Shown one piece after another: positions 8,799-17,800 of a stretch of DNA of 64,000 nucleotides. The stretch lies in contig JALWRC010000040.1 of the NCBI GenBank assembly GCA_027080725.1, forward strand, positions 1-64,000, read 5' to 3'. This DNA is from Saprospiraceae bacterium (GTDB lineage Bacteria > Bacteroidota > Bacteroidia > Chitinophagales > Saprospiraceae). The position numbers were made by a program, and so were the translations under genes. The notes below the pieces were generated by a model, which was given only the letters and a program-made list of their open reading frames with translations, was not told the DNA's origin and did no database searches. The number at the start of each line of letters is the position of its first letter. Within the stretch, counting starts at the first letter, position 1.

Positions 8799-10787
8799 AT
8801 GGGCATTTATCCCGCATTGAAGCATATTGCTCTCTTTTTTTTCATACTACTTTCTACTACCCTTCCGGCCCAACACCGGTGTTTGTCCAAAAAGCAAATG
8901 CCAGACAACGCCAAACGGTATTGTGCCAAAGCAAAGAAAGCTTTGAAGAAAGACCACCGTTCCAAAGCCATATCCTACTACAAAAAGGCCATCAAAAAAT
9001 GCCCGGACTGCCTGTATCCCCGGCTACAACTCGCTATGATGTATTACCGCAGCGGCCAATTTGAACCCGCAGCCGAACAGTTGGAATGGCTCACTTCCTG
9101 CTCCTCCGGCAGCAAACCGGAGTGGAACTACTATCTCGCTAAGTGTTATGAGCGGAGTGGCAGGTATGAAATGGTGGATTCTCCGGCACAAAAGTACCTC
9201 AACTCCAACACCAAGAGCTCTCAACTCCAAAAAGCCGCCGAAAAACTTCTCCGCGATGCGGCCTTCGCTGCACAGGCCACCCGCGCACCTGTCGCCTCCC
9301 ATCCGGTGATGATGGGACCGGAAATCAATACCGATAAAAACGATTACTTTCCCATCCTCACCGCAGAGGGCAACGAACTCATCTTCACTTCCCGTATCGG
9401 ACAAAAAGAATACCTCTTTCACAGTTATCGAAAAGACGGCAAATGGTCCCCGGCTCAACCCCTTAATATCATCGAAAATTATATTGAAAATGGGGCCCAC
9501 ACCGTCTCTCCTTCCGGAAAGTACATCATCTTCTCCTCCTGTGACGCCGCTACCGGATACGGTCACTGCGACCTATACCACATCTGGAAAAAATCAAACG
9601 GGCAATGGACCAAACCGGCCAATCTCGGGAGTATTATCAATAGCCCTTATTGGGAGGCACAACCGAGTCTTGGAGAAAACGGAAGGGTACTCTATTTTAC
9701 CAGCAGACGACCCGGAGGACTCGGCGGCAATGACCTTTATGTAAGCCGGAGGGATTCGTTGGGACATTGGTCTCCCCCGGTCAATGTCGGCGCTCCCATT
9801 AACACCCCGGAAGATGATCAGGCGCCTTTTTATCACCCGGACGGCCAAACCCTCTATTTTGCTTCTTCCGGACATCCGGGTATGGGCGACCTCGACCTGT
9901 TTATTGCCCGTAAGGACAGCACGGGACATTGGCAAAATCCGGTCAACTTAGGATACCCCATCAATACTACCGGTCATGAAGGGTGCGTCAGCATCTCCCT
10001 CGATGGCAAAGAGGGCTTTCTCGTGAGCGACCGCAAATACCACACCCAACTCCAAAGGGGAGTCAAAGAGGGCGCCGAGACCAATATCTACCATTTCATA
10101 CCCTATCCCGATATACGTCCCAAGCCGGTCACTTATGTAAAAGCCATCATCACGGATACCGCTAACCGACCCATTAAAGGGGCGACCATCACCATGGTCC
10201 AACTGCCGGGTTTGCACCTGCATTTTATAGGCGTCACGGACTCTTTAGGGGAGTCCCTGGCCTGCCTTCCGGCCGGAAAAGAATATGCCTTCTATGCCGC
10301 AAAACCCGGATTTATCCCCCACTCCGAGCATTTTGCCCCCGTGGCTAATCACGGCATTATCAAGCCCTATATATTGCCTATTTCTATGGATGCCTTACCG
10401 CAGACGGACACCCTTCTTCCGGCAAGAGATACCACTCAGTACGCACGCCCCATCGTGCTGAAAAATGTGTTTTTTAATACCGGTTCCTCAGATTTAAAAC
10501 CCCAATCCTCTTTTGAACTGGATAAACTCGTAGATTTGCTCCTCCGATATCCGAAAATCAAAATTAGGATAAGCGGACATACCGACAATACGGGTTCGAA
10601 TGCCATTAATCTACCCTTGTCCCGGGCACGTGCAAACACCGTTTGTGCCTATCTGATATCCAAAGGAATCGACCGGGAGAGGCTTCGCTGTAAAGGGTAT
10701 GGCGCATCCCTTCCCATCGGGGACAACAATACGGCGGAGGGTCGGAGAAAAAACAGAAGAACAACATTTGAGATTCTAAAAAACTAA
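8799..10787 (+). CDS. PorE-like OmpA family protein (TPR, beta-propeller, CRD, OmpA)
   Basis: 662 residues from the ATG at 8799, chosen because it starts a signal peptide (ALKHIALFFFILLSTTLPAQ); the open frame extends to 8745. Domain order: TPR-like helices (about 35-140), PD40/WD40-like propeller blades (about 175-430, e.g. PDGQTLYFASSG), a carboxypeptidase regulatory-like domain (about 440-530), and OmpA C-terminal peptidoglycan-binding domain (from VFFNTGSSDL to the end, with SGHTDNTG). This is the architecture of the T9SS component PorE of Porphyromonas, but that protein is a lipoprotein and no lipobox is evident here. Paralogues of this type are common, so a T9SS role is inference. Holds two exact 13-mer copies. 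Confidence 0.85.
   Translation: MGIYPALKHIALFFFILLSTTLPAQHRCLSKKQMPDNAKRYCAKAKKALKKDHRSKAISYYKKAIKKCPDCLYPRLQLAMMYYRSGQFEPAAEQLEWLTSCSSGSKPEWNYYLAKCYERSGRYEMVDSPAQKYLNSNTKSSQLQKAAEKLLRDAAFAAQATRAPVASHPVMMGPEINTDKNDYFPILTAEGNELIFTSRIGQKEYLFHSYRKDGKWSPAQPLNIIENYIENGAHTVSPSGKYIIFSSCDAATGYGHCDLYHIWKKSNGQWTKPANLGSIINSPYWEAQPSLGENGRVLYFTSRRPGGLGGNDLYVSRRDSLGHWSPPVNVGAPINTPEDDQAPFYHPDGQTLYFASSGHPGMGDLDLFIARKDSTGHWQNPVNLGYPINTTGHEGCVSISLDGKEGFLVSDRKYHTQLQRGVKEGAETNIYHFIPYPDIRPKPVTYVKAIITDTANRPIKGATITMVQLPGLHLHFIGVTDSLGESLACLPAGKEYAFYAAKPGFIPHSEHFAPVANHGIIKPYILPISMDALPQTDTLLPARDTTQYARPIVLKNVFFNTGSSDLKPQSSFELDKLVDLLLRYPKIKIRISGHTDNTGSNAINLPLSRARANTVCAYLISKGIDRERLRCKGYGASLPIGDNNTAEGRRKNRRTTFEILKN
9163..9175 (+). 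repeat. GGTATGAAATGGT 13-mer, exact
   Basis: Exact copy inside the PorE-like gene, read as R-YEM-V. Followed by GGA, fitting the extended form GGTATGAAATGGTNGA. Confidence 0.9.
10090..10102 (-). repeat. GGTATGAAATGGT 13-mer, exact
   Basis: Exact copy on the minus strand in the PorE-like gene, read as YHFIP. Followed (in its own direction) by AGA. Confidence 0.9.
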
Positions 10788-10789
10788 CT

Positions 10790-12199
10790 GTGGCGAAGAA
10801 AAGAAAAATTGAAGAGAACGTTAGCGTTATTGCCATCGCTGATAAAGGTAATTGTATCGGTAAAAACCCGGTGGGCAAAGTGTTTTTAGTCGAAAAAGCC
10901 GTGCCCGGGGACGTGGTGGATCTCTTTGTTAGGAGAAAGAAAAAGGGCCTTCCCTTCGGAGCTCCTGAGCGCATTCTCCGGCATTCGCCTCACCGTATAG
11001 CACCCGTATGTGCGCACTTTGGAGATTGTGGAGGATGCAAATGGCAAAACCTGGATTACAAGGAGCAACTGGCACAAAAAGACACCTTGGTGCGCGATGC
11101 TATCACTCGTATCGGACGTCAGGAAGGAGTCCTGTTTGAACCCATTCTGGGCTCCGGGGAGATCTATCATTACCGCAACAAACTGGAGTACTCCTTTTCT
11201 TCCAAACGCTGGATATCCTCCCGCTTAATCGCCGAAGCCAACGGAGCCAAGCTGGAGAAGGCCAATGCGCTGGGATTTCATGCTCCGGGAGTCTTCGACA
11301 AAATCGTGGATGTAGAGACCTGTCACTTACAACCCGAACCTTCCAATAAAATCAAAAACCTGCTCCGTTCCTTTGCCCTGGAGAACCAACTCAGTTTTTA
11401 CGATTACAGAGCACATAGTGGATTGATGCGGGGATTGATAATCCGTACCGCTTCCACCGGACAGGTGATGGTAACCGTTATTTTCGGTCAAGCGGATAAC
11501 GCAAACATCGAGGCGGTCATGCGTTTTCTTACCGGTAATAAACCGGAGATCACCACTTCGGCATATATCATCAACACCAAGCACAACGACTCCTATTTTG
11601 ATTTGGATTATGCGGTATTCTCCGGACCCGGTTACATCATCGAACAACTCGGAGAGGTCCAATACAAAATCGGACCAAAATCTTTTTTCCAAACCAACAC
11701 CCGTCAAGCCAAACGACTGTACGACATCATCATAGAGTACGCCGGTATCCAACCGTCCGATACCGTCTATGACCTCTATTCCGGCGTGGGAAGCATCGCC
11801 CTTTATCTCGCCCAAAAGGCCACTAAAGTGGTCGGGATAGAGACCGTAGATACTGCCATAACGGATGCAAGAGAAAATGCGGCATTAAACGGCTTTGATC
11901 ATGTGCATTTTGTTAAAGGGGATGTGGAAGATGTGTTGGCAGACGCGTTTAGGGAAAAACACGGGGATCCGGACGTTATTATCACCGACCCGCCCAGGGC
12001 AGGAATGCATCCCGGCACGCTGGAACACCTTTTGGAACTCTCTCCGAGGCGTATCGTATATGTGAGTTGCAATCCCGCAACCCAAGCACGGGATATCCTT
12101 CGTCTATCAGAGAAATATCGCGTGGACAAAGTGCGCCCGGTAGATATGTTTCCCCATACGAGCCATGTCGAAAGTATCGCTTTATTATCTTTGCGGTGA
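10790..12199 (+). CDS. rlmD: 23S rRNA (uracil-C5)-methyltransferase, RlmD/RumA type
   Basis: 469 residues from a GTG start only 2 bp after the stop of the PorE-like gene. A TRAM-like N-terminal domain is followed by an iron-sulfur site (CAHFGDCGGC: Cys74, Cys80, Cys83, fourth Cys in VETCHLQ), the SAM-binding motif DLYSGVGSIALYLA, DPPRAG, and the catalytic Cys in YVSCNPAT. Uses S-adenosylmethionine to methylate C5 of a uracil in 23S rRNA. Which uracil (RlmD or RlmC-like site) cannot be fixed from sequence. The tight spacing implies co-transcription and probably translational coupling with the upstream envelope gene. Confidence 0.9.
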   Translation: MAKKRKIEENVSVIAIADKGNCIGKNPVGKVFLVEKAVPGDVVDLFVRRKKKGLPFGAPERILRHSPHRIAPVCAHFGDCGGCKWQNLDYKEQLAQKDTLVRDAITRIGRQEGVLFEPILGSGEIYHYRNKLEYSFSSKRWISSRLIAEANGAKLEKANALGFHAPGVFDKIVDVETCHLQPEPSNKIKNLLRSFALENQLSFYDYRAHSGLMRGLIIRTASTGQVMVTVIFGQADNANIEAVMRFLTGNKPEITTSAYIINTKHNDSYFDLDYAVFSGPGYIIEQLGEVQYKIGPKSFFQTNTRQAKRLYDIIIEYAGIQPSDTVYDLYSGVGSIALYLAQKATKVVGIETVDTAITDARENAALNGFDHVHFVKGDVEDVLADAFREKHGDPDVIITDPPRAGMHPGTLEHLLELSPRRIVYVSCNPATQARDILRLSEKYRVDKVRPVDMFPHTSHVESIALLSLR

Positions 12200-12236
12200 T
12201 TAACGCTATTTATAGGTTGCTTCAAATGCCAATCCA

Positions 12237-12635
12237 ATGAACTATACTTTCGACGAATCTTCAGGAGTAGAGGGCACCGCTTCGCAATTCTTTAGATTAC
12301 AAGAAGAACTCGACACACTAAAACCCCTTTTGTCCAAAGTCGTAGATGAAGTCCTCAAGAGTGCGGTCAGCAAATACCCCATTCTGGTCATTCATCAGGA
12401 GAAAAATCTCGATTTGGGAGTCCCCGTGTACAATGCCGTAGGAACCGGCAACAAATGGAATGTCCACATCTCCACCTTAGAAGACTTCTACAAAAAAGGC
12501 CTTATCAAGCCGGACAAAATTGACGCATTTAGACGGCTTTACAAGGACCCCAAAGACTGGTTTACCCTCTTTGTGTTGAGCGACCTCGGCGCCCAATTTA
12601 TCTTCATCTCCCGGTCGAATGCTAAAAAGAATTAG
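12237..12635 (+). CDS. conserved hypothetical protein, 132 aa
   Basis: 132 residues, predicted cytosolic: no signal peptide or membrane helix. It has an N-terminal helix-rich part (FFRLQEELDTLKPLLSKVVDEV) and then a mixed alpha/beta stretch with PILVIHQEK, KWNVHISTLEDFYKKGLI, and the end DWFTLFVLSDLGAQFIFISR. It looks like a small conserved Bacteroidota protein, but I cannot name its function. It follows rlmD by 37 bp in the same direction and is probably the last gene of the PorE-like / rlmD / 132-aa transcript. Codon usage is like its neighbours, so I take it as real. Confidence 0.75.
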   Translation: MNYTFDESSGVEGTASQFFRLQEELDTLKPLLSKVVDEVLKSAVSKYPILVIHQEKNLDLGVPVYNAVGTGNKWNVHISTLEDFYKKGLIKPDKIDAFRRLYKDPKDWFTLFVLSDLGAQFIFISRSNAKKN

Positions 12636-12946
12636 CAAAACCTGGAACATAAACAGGTGTATTCCAAAATCTATTCGTTGCCATTATCCGTCAGCTCGAA
12701 CTTTTTCCGTCCGTTTTAACGGACGGATTAAAGATACAACATATTGTTATTCTCCGCTTCCAAGTCTTCCTTCGTCAGCTTTGGAGTCGGAGTTTTTACG
12801 GCATGATAGAGCAACTGCCAACCCTTCCCACGGTTAAAACCGTAGCCTATGTCAGCCCATGTTTGACGCCCCGGTACAGTTAAAGATCGCTTCGGTTAAT
12901 AGGGGCGGAGCTTCGTCCCTGTAGCACTATTTTTACACACTCCACA
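12636..12946. other. 311-bp convergent gap with three hairpins
   Basis: No gene seen. Three inverted repeats: a perfect 10-bp stem with 2-nt loop, TCCGTCCGTT-tt-AACGGACGGA (12706-12727); ACGGTT-aa-AACCGT (12830-12843); and a near-perfect 10-bp stem with two G-T pairs at 12901-12920. The first two share a GTTTTAAC core. They lie between the ends of two convergent genes and probably stop transcription from both sides, although T-tracts are weak. Confidence 0.5.
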
Positions 12947-14764
12947 TCATTCTCCCACCACCACCTTCACGCTCTTTATCCCCGTCTCGTAATGCGCCAC
13001 CACCACATAGAAGCCGGCAGGCACTCCGGACAACCGGAACCGGTACTCCCCGGGGTTTTCTCCCGGCTCAGCCCGGCGCACCACCTTGCCGGACAGGTCA
13101 TACAGCCGTACCTCTTGCGGAGACTCCGGCCCGCTCACCCACGCCTTCAACAGGCCGGGAGTATAGCTCGCACGCATCCCCTTATATCCCTCCGGCACAT
13201 CAATCACTCCGTTCTTCGGGTCGATCTTTACCCGCGCCACAAAGATATTAAAGGGCTTACCATACTCCTCCTTATCTCCATATGGATTGGTTAGGGTATG
13301 GCCTGCTAAATCAAATTCAGTGGAGCCATAATAACCCGTCATTATGATTTCATTCTTTCCAATTATTCCTGTAGGGCTGGGGTCATCATGTCCGGCGCCT
13401 CCATAGCTGTATGAGAAATCCAGCTTTCCATCTTTAGAATAACGGGTAAGTACCGCATCGTAATCCCTATCAGAACTATTCTGATATTTCCGGTACAAGG
13501 TATCCCCCTGGATGATGATCGTATCCCGGTTAAAACTCGACTTGAGATAGATATTATCTTCGTCGTCAATAGCAATCTCTTCTCCTAAATAAGCATTGCC
13601 AAGTGCCAGGGTATGGGCCCAAACCACATCTCCATCCGGAGTTAGTTTTGCCAGATACGAGGTATAGTACCAGTATTTTTCATTTCTATTATAAATCGTA
13701 TCCCCATCCAATATCATATAATGGCCTCTAAATGCACCATTGAGATATACATTGTCCTCGCTATCCACACGGGTATCATAACTGATTTGGGTACTAATTA
13801 TCTTCTCCCCCACGATGAGGAACTTTGACCATTGGTATTGGCCGTCGGCATTGAGGTAGATGACAAAGCCGCTTTCGTTTTGATCCGGTGGTACGAAGTC
13901 GTACTCCAGTACCGTGTCCTGGAGGTATATCCGCTTATCCGGTCCATCATTTAAGACCGTACCGGTTATCCACACATCTCCCTTGCGATTGGTCCCGATC
14001 GAATACGGTGCAAAAAAATTTTGACCTTTGTACGCCCGCCCATATAGAGCATAGGACCAGAGGGGAGTTCCGTCCAAGGTCCATTTGACCAAATAGACCC
14101 CATAGAAAAAGGTGGTGTCCCGGGGCCTCCGGATGATATAATCCCCAAAACGGATTTGCTTGGAGTAACTTTTAATTACTGTATAAAGACAGTCGTGAAA
14201 GGTATCCACCTTGATAGCTTGCATAGAGTTAACCGAAAATCCGGTGTCCACCTCCTCCGATACCCGCGAATAGAGCAAACGGCCGGTAGGGTCGAATTTG
14301 ACAAATACAGCTCGCTCCTTATACTCGCTGGTGTCCTCTCCGCGAACCGTATCCCGCCCGTACAACAAATAACGCCCTCCAAGAAACCCGGCTAAATAGA
14401 GATTCCCCTCCTTATCCGTATCAACATAGGTGTATCCGGGTAACGCATTGCGGCTGTATATGGACTTGGCATATAGGACCCGTCCTTCCGGTGATATCTT
14501 GGCGACATAGGCAGCAATAGAAATATCCTCACTTGACAGTACAGAGTCCTGAATCAAAAGAGGATAGTCAAAAAAATTTCCCGTAATATAAGCATTATTG
14601 TAAGGATCCACAGCCATGCTATTGATAAACTCATGGCTTTTGCCCTCCGACTGGAGCACCCATCGTACATCTATCTGAGCCGGGACGGAGGTGGAAAGTA
14701 GAGAAAGTAAGAAGAAGAGAAATAGCGCGGCCTCCCAGCGGAGTATATTGTTTTGTTTTTTCAT
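12947..14764 (-). CDS. T9SS-exported SBBP-like beta-propeller protein
   Basis: 605 residues. Signal peptide (ALFLFFLLSLLSTSVPAQ), then repeating blades of about 50-60 residues with the pattern 'D...N.Y.TG.F' and 'G....W....' (DPYNNAYITGNF, DKEGNLYLAGFLGG, NRKGDVWITGTV, DSEDNVYLNGAF, DDEDNIYLKSSF), as in SBBP/NHL-like repeat proteins. It ends in a T9SS sorting domain (EVRLYDLSGKVVR ... GFYVVVAHYETGIKSVKVVV). Probably surface-exposed or released; function unknown, with no catalytic motif seen. A terminator separates it from the large gene upstream, so the two may be independent units. Confidence 0.82.
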   Translation of the reverse strand: MKKQNNILRWEAALFLFFLLSLLSTSVPAQIDVRWVLQSEGKSHEFINSMAVDPYNNAYITGNFFDYPLLIQDSVLSSEDISIAAYVAKISPEGRVLYAKSIYSRNALPGYTYVDTDKEGNLYLAGFLGGRYLLYGRDTVRGEDTSEYKERAVFVKFDPTGRLLYSRVSEEVDTGFSVNSMQAIKVDTFHDCLYTVIKSYSKQIRFGDYIIRRPRDTTFFYGVYLVKWTLDGTPLWSYALYGRAYKGQNFFAPYSIGTNRKGDVWITGTVLNDGPDKRIYLQDTVLEYDFVPPDQNESGFVIYLNADGQYQWSKFLIVGEKIISTQISYDTRVDSEDNVYLNGAFRGHYMILDGDTIYNRNEKYWYYTSYLAKLTPDGDVVWAHTLALGNAYLGEEIAIDDEDNIYLKSSFNRDTIIIQGDTLYRKYQNSSDRDYDAVLTRYSKDGKLDFSYSYGGAGHDDPSPTGIIGKNEIIMTGYYGSTEFDLAGHTLTNPYGDKEEYGKPFNIFVARVKIDPKNGVIDVPEGYKGMRASYTPGLLKAWVSGPESPQEVRLYDLSGKVVRRAEPGENPGEYRFRLSGVPAGFYVVVAHYETGIKSVKVVVGE

Positions 14765-14793
14765 ATTGAGTCTGTTTTTATGTCAGAGTAAAA

Positions 14794-14821
14794 GACCAAG
14801 GGAGCTTCCACTCCCTTGGTC
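14794..14821 (-). terminator. intrinsic terminator after the 1469-aa protein gene
   Basis: A perfect 11-bp stem GACCAAGGGAG / CTCCCTTGGTC with a 6-nt loop. Read on the minus strand it lies 16 bp after the stop at 14838 and is followed by TTTTA. The T-run is short, so some read-through into the next gene is possible. Confidence 0.75.
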
Positions 14822-14837
14822 CTATCACAAAAGGTAT

Positions 14838-17800
14838 TTATCTCACGATGACGGCTCTCGAACTGAGCACTTGATCCCCGGTCGATACCCGGATGATGTA
14901 CACCCCTTCATCCCATGTATGTGTATCCAATACATGCGTGCGGCTGTCTTCAGTCAGCTTCTTGTTGAGGAGGAGCTGTCCGCGGGTATTGTAAACGGCG
15001 TATCCGGACAAAAAGGCGTCCTTCCCTCCGGCCAGTTGGAGGCGAAGTGCATCTTGTGCCGGGTTGGGGACAAGCCGCAGACGGAGGTGGCTAAAATGCT
15101 CCACCAATGCAGCTCTGCGCTGTCCGTCCTGACATTCGTAGAGGGGTACGTAGGTATCCATCATTCCTGCCGACAAACCCCGGGCGATGGCCACGGCACG
15201 GCCGTACTCTTCCGGGCATAGGTGTGCGATGTTGTCAATATCGCTATAATCAGCCGGGTCGAGTGTCGTGCCCGATAGGGCCTTGTTGAGGATGCCTATC
15301 ATCTTGTACTCCTCTGCATCCCATGGGGTAGCAGGAGTAGATAAGCTGCTAATAGAAGCATCGATTTGCTGCAACAATATCTGGTCCGATGCATCATCGA
15401 GGCCGGTTTGGAGCTCGATGGATTGTTCGAGCGTGGTGATTTGGTCGTAAAGTACGTCCAGTTCGGCGGTGTACTGTCCCTGCTCCACCGGGTCCGAAGT
15501 GGACGATAGCAATGTTTCGAGGCTGTCTGCAGCATCGGACCAGGATTCGATTTGGTCGTAGTCCGCCTCCAGGGCAAGGGCATGCTCCTCCTGTAGCCGG
15601 CTCAGACTATCCATGAGCAGATAAATATCCGTGACCTGTCCCATCCATCCGGCTTGGTGCACTTGATAAAACGAATCCAACGCAGGGTAACTCGTCCTCC
15701 ACTCCGGATGCGTGGCGACCAATAGATAAATAGAGCTCTCGAGATTGGCCCGCTCGGCGGCGGTCATCCCGTTCATCGCTGCGCTGTCTGCAAGGGTGAC
15801 GGCATAACCGGCGGCAGCCTCCAGCGGAGTCATCAGCTCTATGAGATGCTCTTCGCTTCCTCCTCCTCCACCGCCACCGCCGGATTGGCATGGGTCCTGG
15901 AGATTGGGGGCCGTTCCGTTAGCCACAACCATATCTTCCGGATGCCTATATGGAAAGTGCACATGGCCGGAATTGGTGCCGGAGGGGGCTGAGAAATAGC
16001 AGTCTTTAACTTTACCAGGGTTCAAATGCTTTACTTCCACATCTGTAGGCTCTTCGTCATGAATTTGTTTTAACCACTCGTTGTAATCGGTATGCGTCTG
16101 AGCACCCGTCTCTGCATCTCTGTTGTAAAGGTTAGAAAAGTCTATACCCAGATTAAAATAGTTGCGTGCAATATAGGACCCTGTCGTACCCTTACAATTG
16201 TCATTGATTTGCATGGATACCAGGTTCTTCGTAAGGGTATTGCCGATGACATTATTGCGGGGTGATTCTACCAGTCGTATGCCGGCACTTCCCTTGGAGA
16301 CATTATTGCATTTGATCCGGTTGGCCTGTCCGTTGAGCAACTCGATACCCGGCTTGTTGAGACTAAGTACGATTGTATTCTTTTCTATAAGCGAATATCG
16401 TATCTGACTGAACAAAATGCCTGCCCCGATATCATTGTTTTGATTAGTGATGTTATTCTTGGTGACCTTTATCCTTTGTCTGCGGTCCACCCCACTGGTG
16501 ACGGACACTCCCATGGTCGATACTCCACCGCTTACGGTGATATCATTGTCATAGACCGACAAGCCGTTATTGGAGCTCGAGCCAATTTTAAGGGACACTC
16601 CGAAACAGGTGGCTTCCGTACCGGACATATTCATCAGATTTCTTTTGATACTCGAGCGCCGGTGCAGTCTGGTGGGGCCTTCCAGGTTAATCCGATAACC
16701 CATCGCCACTGTAGTATGGGTGATGGAGGCTTTGTCCTGGCTGGCATCCGCACGTAGTAAGACCTGACCTCCTCCCGAGAGCTCCATATCCACAGAGATC
16801 TTCATGTTGTCAAACCACATATAGTCCATGTTGAGGTATTTGTACGCAGAAACATCCCGAACAAAGTATATCCCGGTCCCCCGCTCCAGACCTTGTGCGG
16901 AAACCCTGAGGTTTTGCAAAAGGAAGTTGCGTACTTTGAGTTTGGTATTAAACACATCAAATCCATGTGAGTATCCATAGATCAGATTATGGGGATGCTC
17001 GACATTATGTGGAAACGAAACACCATAACTCACATTGTCCAGAGTAATCGCTGTGCTGTAGCAACATCCACATACCTGATTGCAGTTGTCCGGATTAATT
17101 ATCTCGTTATTATAGAAATTATGGATGACTCCATGCTGATCTTCCCAATAAATGCACTGTTTGTTTTCCAAAAAAGTACAATCCGTGATATCGAGATGGG
17201 TCAGCTGGGCTCCGGATATAGGCAATCTAAGCATTGTCTCTGCATCATCAATATCCGCATTATGCCAATTCAAAGTACTTCCTGCCTTGGCGATAATACC
17301 GGTCCACCTGCAGCATTGAAAGTCTGTTGAATACCGTTGTGCGCTTTGGATTAATGCGCCTTCGAGTTGAAACAAATGGCGATCGACCGTAATGGTGGCC
17401 CCTTGGCCCATATTCCAAATACCCCCCTGGAATATGGCATCTTCATTAATAATCAGATTTACTCCCTGTTCGATAAAAATAGGTATATCAGCATCTGAAG
17501 CTCGATCGAGCAGGTCGTGTATCGTTTCATCTTGAACGAATTCAAAATCCGACCCTACGAGGTGATTGCGCACCAGGTCGGTTAATTTGACCTGCGCTCC
17601 GGCTACCCCAATATGTGCACCTCCCGGATAAGGTAGACAATCAGAATAAGAATCAATTAGGTCGTCTTTACAATATACCTTATGGGTAATGCATACCTCA
17701 CCGTTTGAAATAAAATCTGTAAAAATATAAGGAGGAGGTTGGTAGCCTCTATAAATAGTCCCGTCACTATATATCCAAACATGGTGAATATCCGGATCAG

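Noticed and set aside
9024-9566. 180-codon minus-strand frame in the PorE-like gene
   Set aside because: Low-complexity antisense frame; the sense frame has clear domains.
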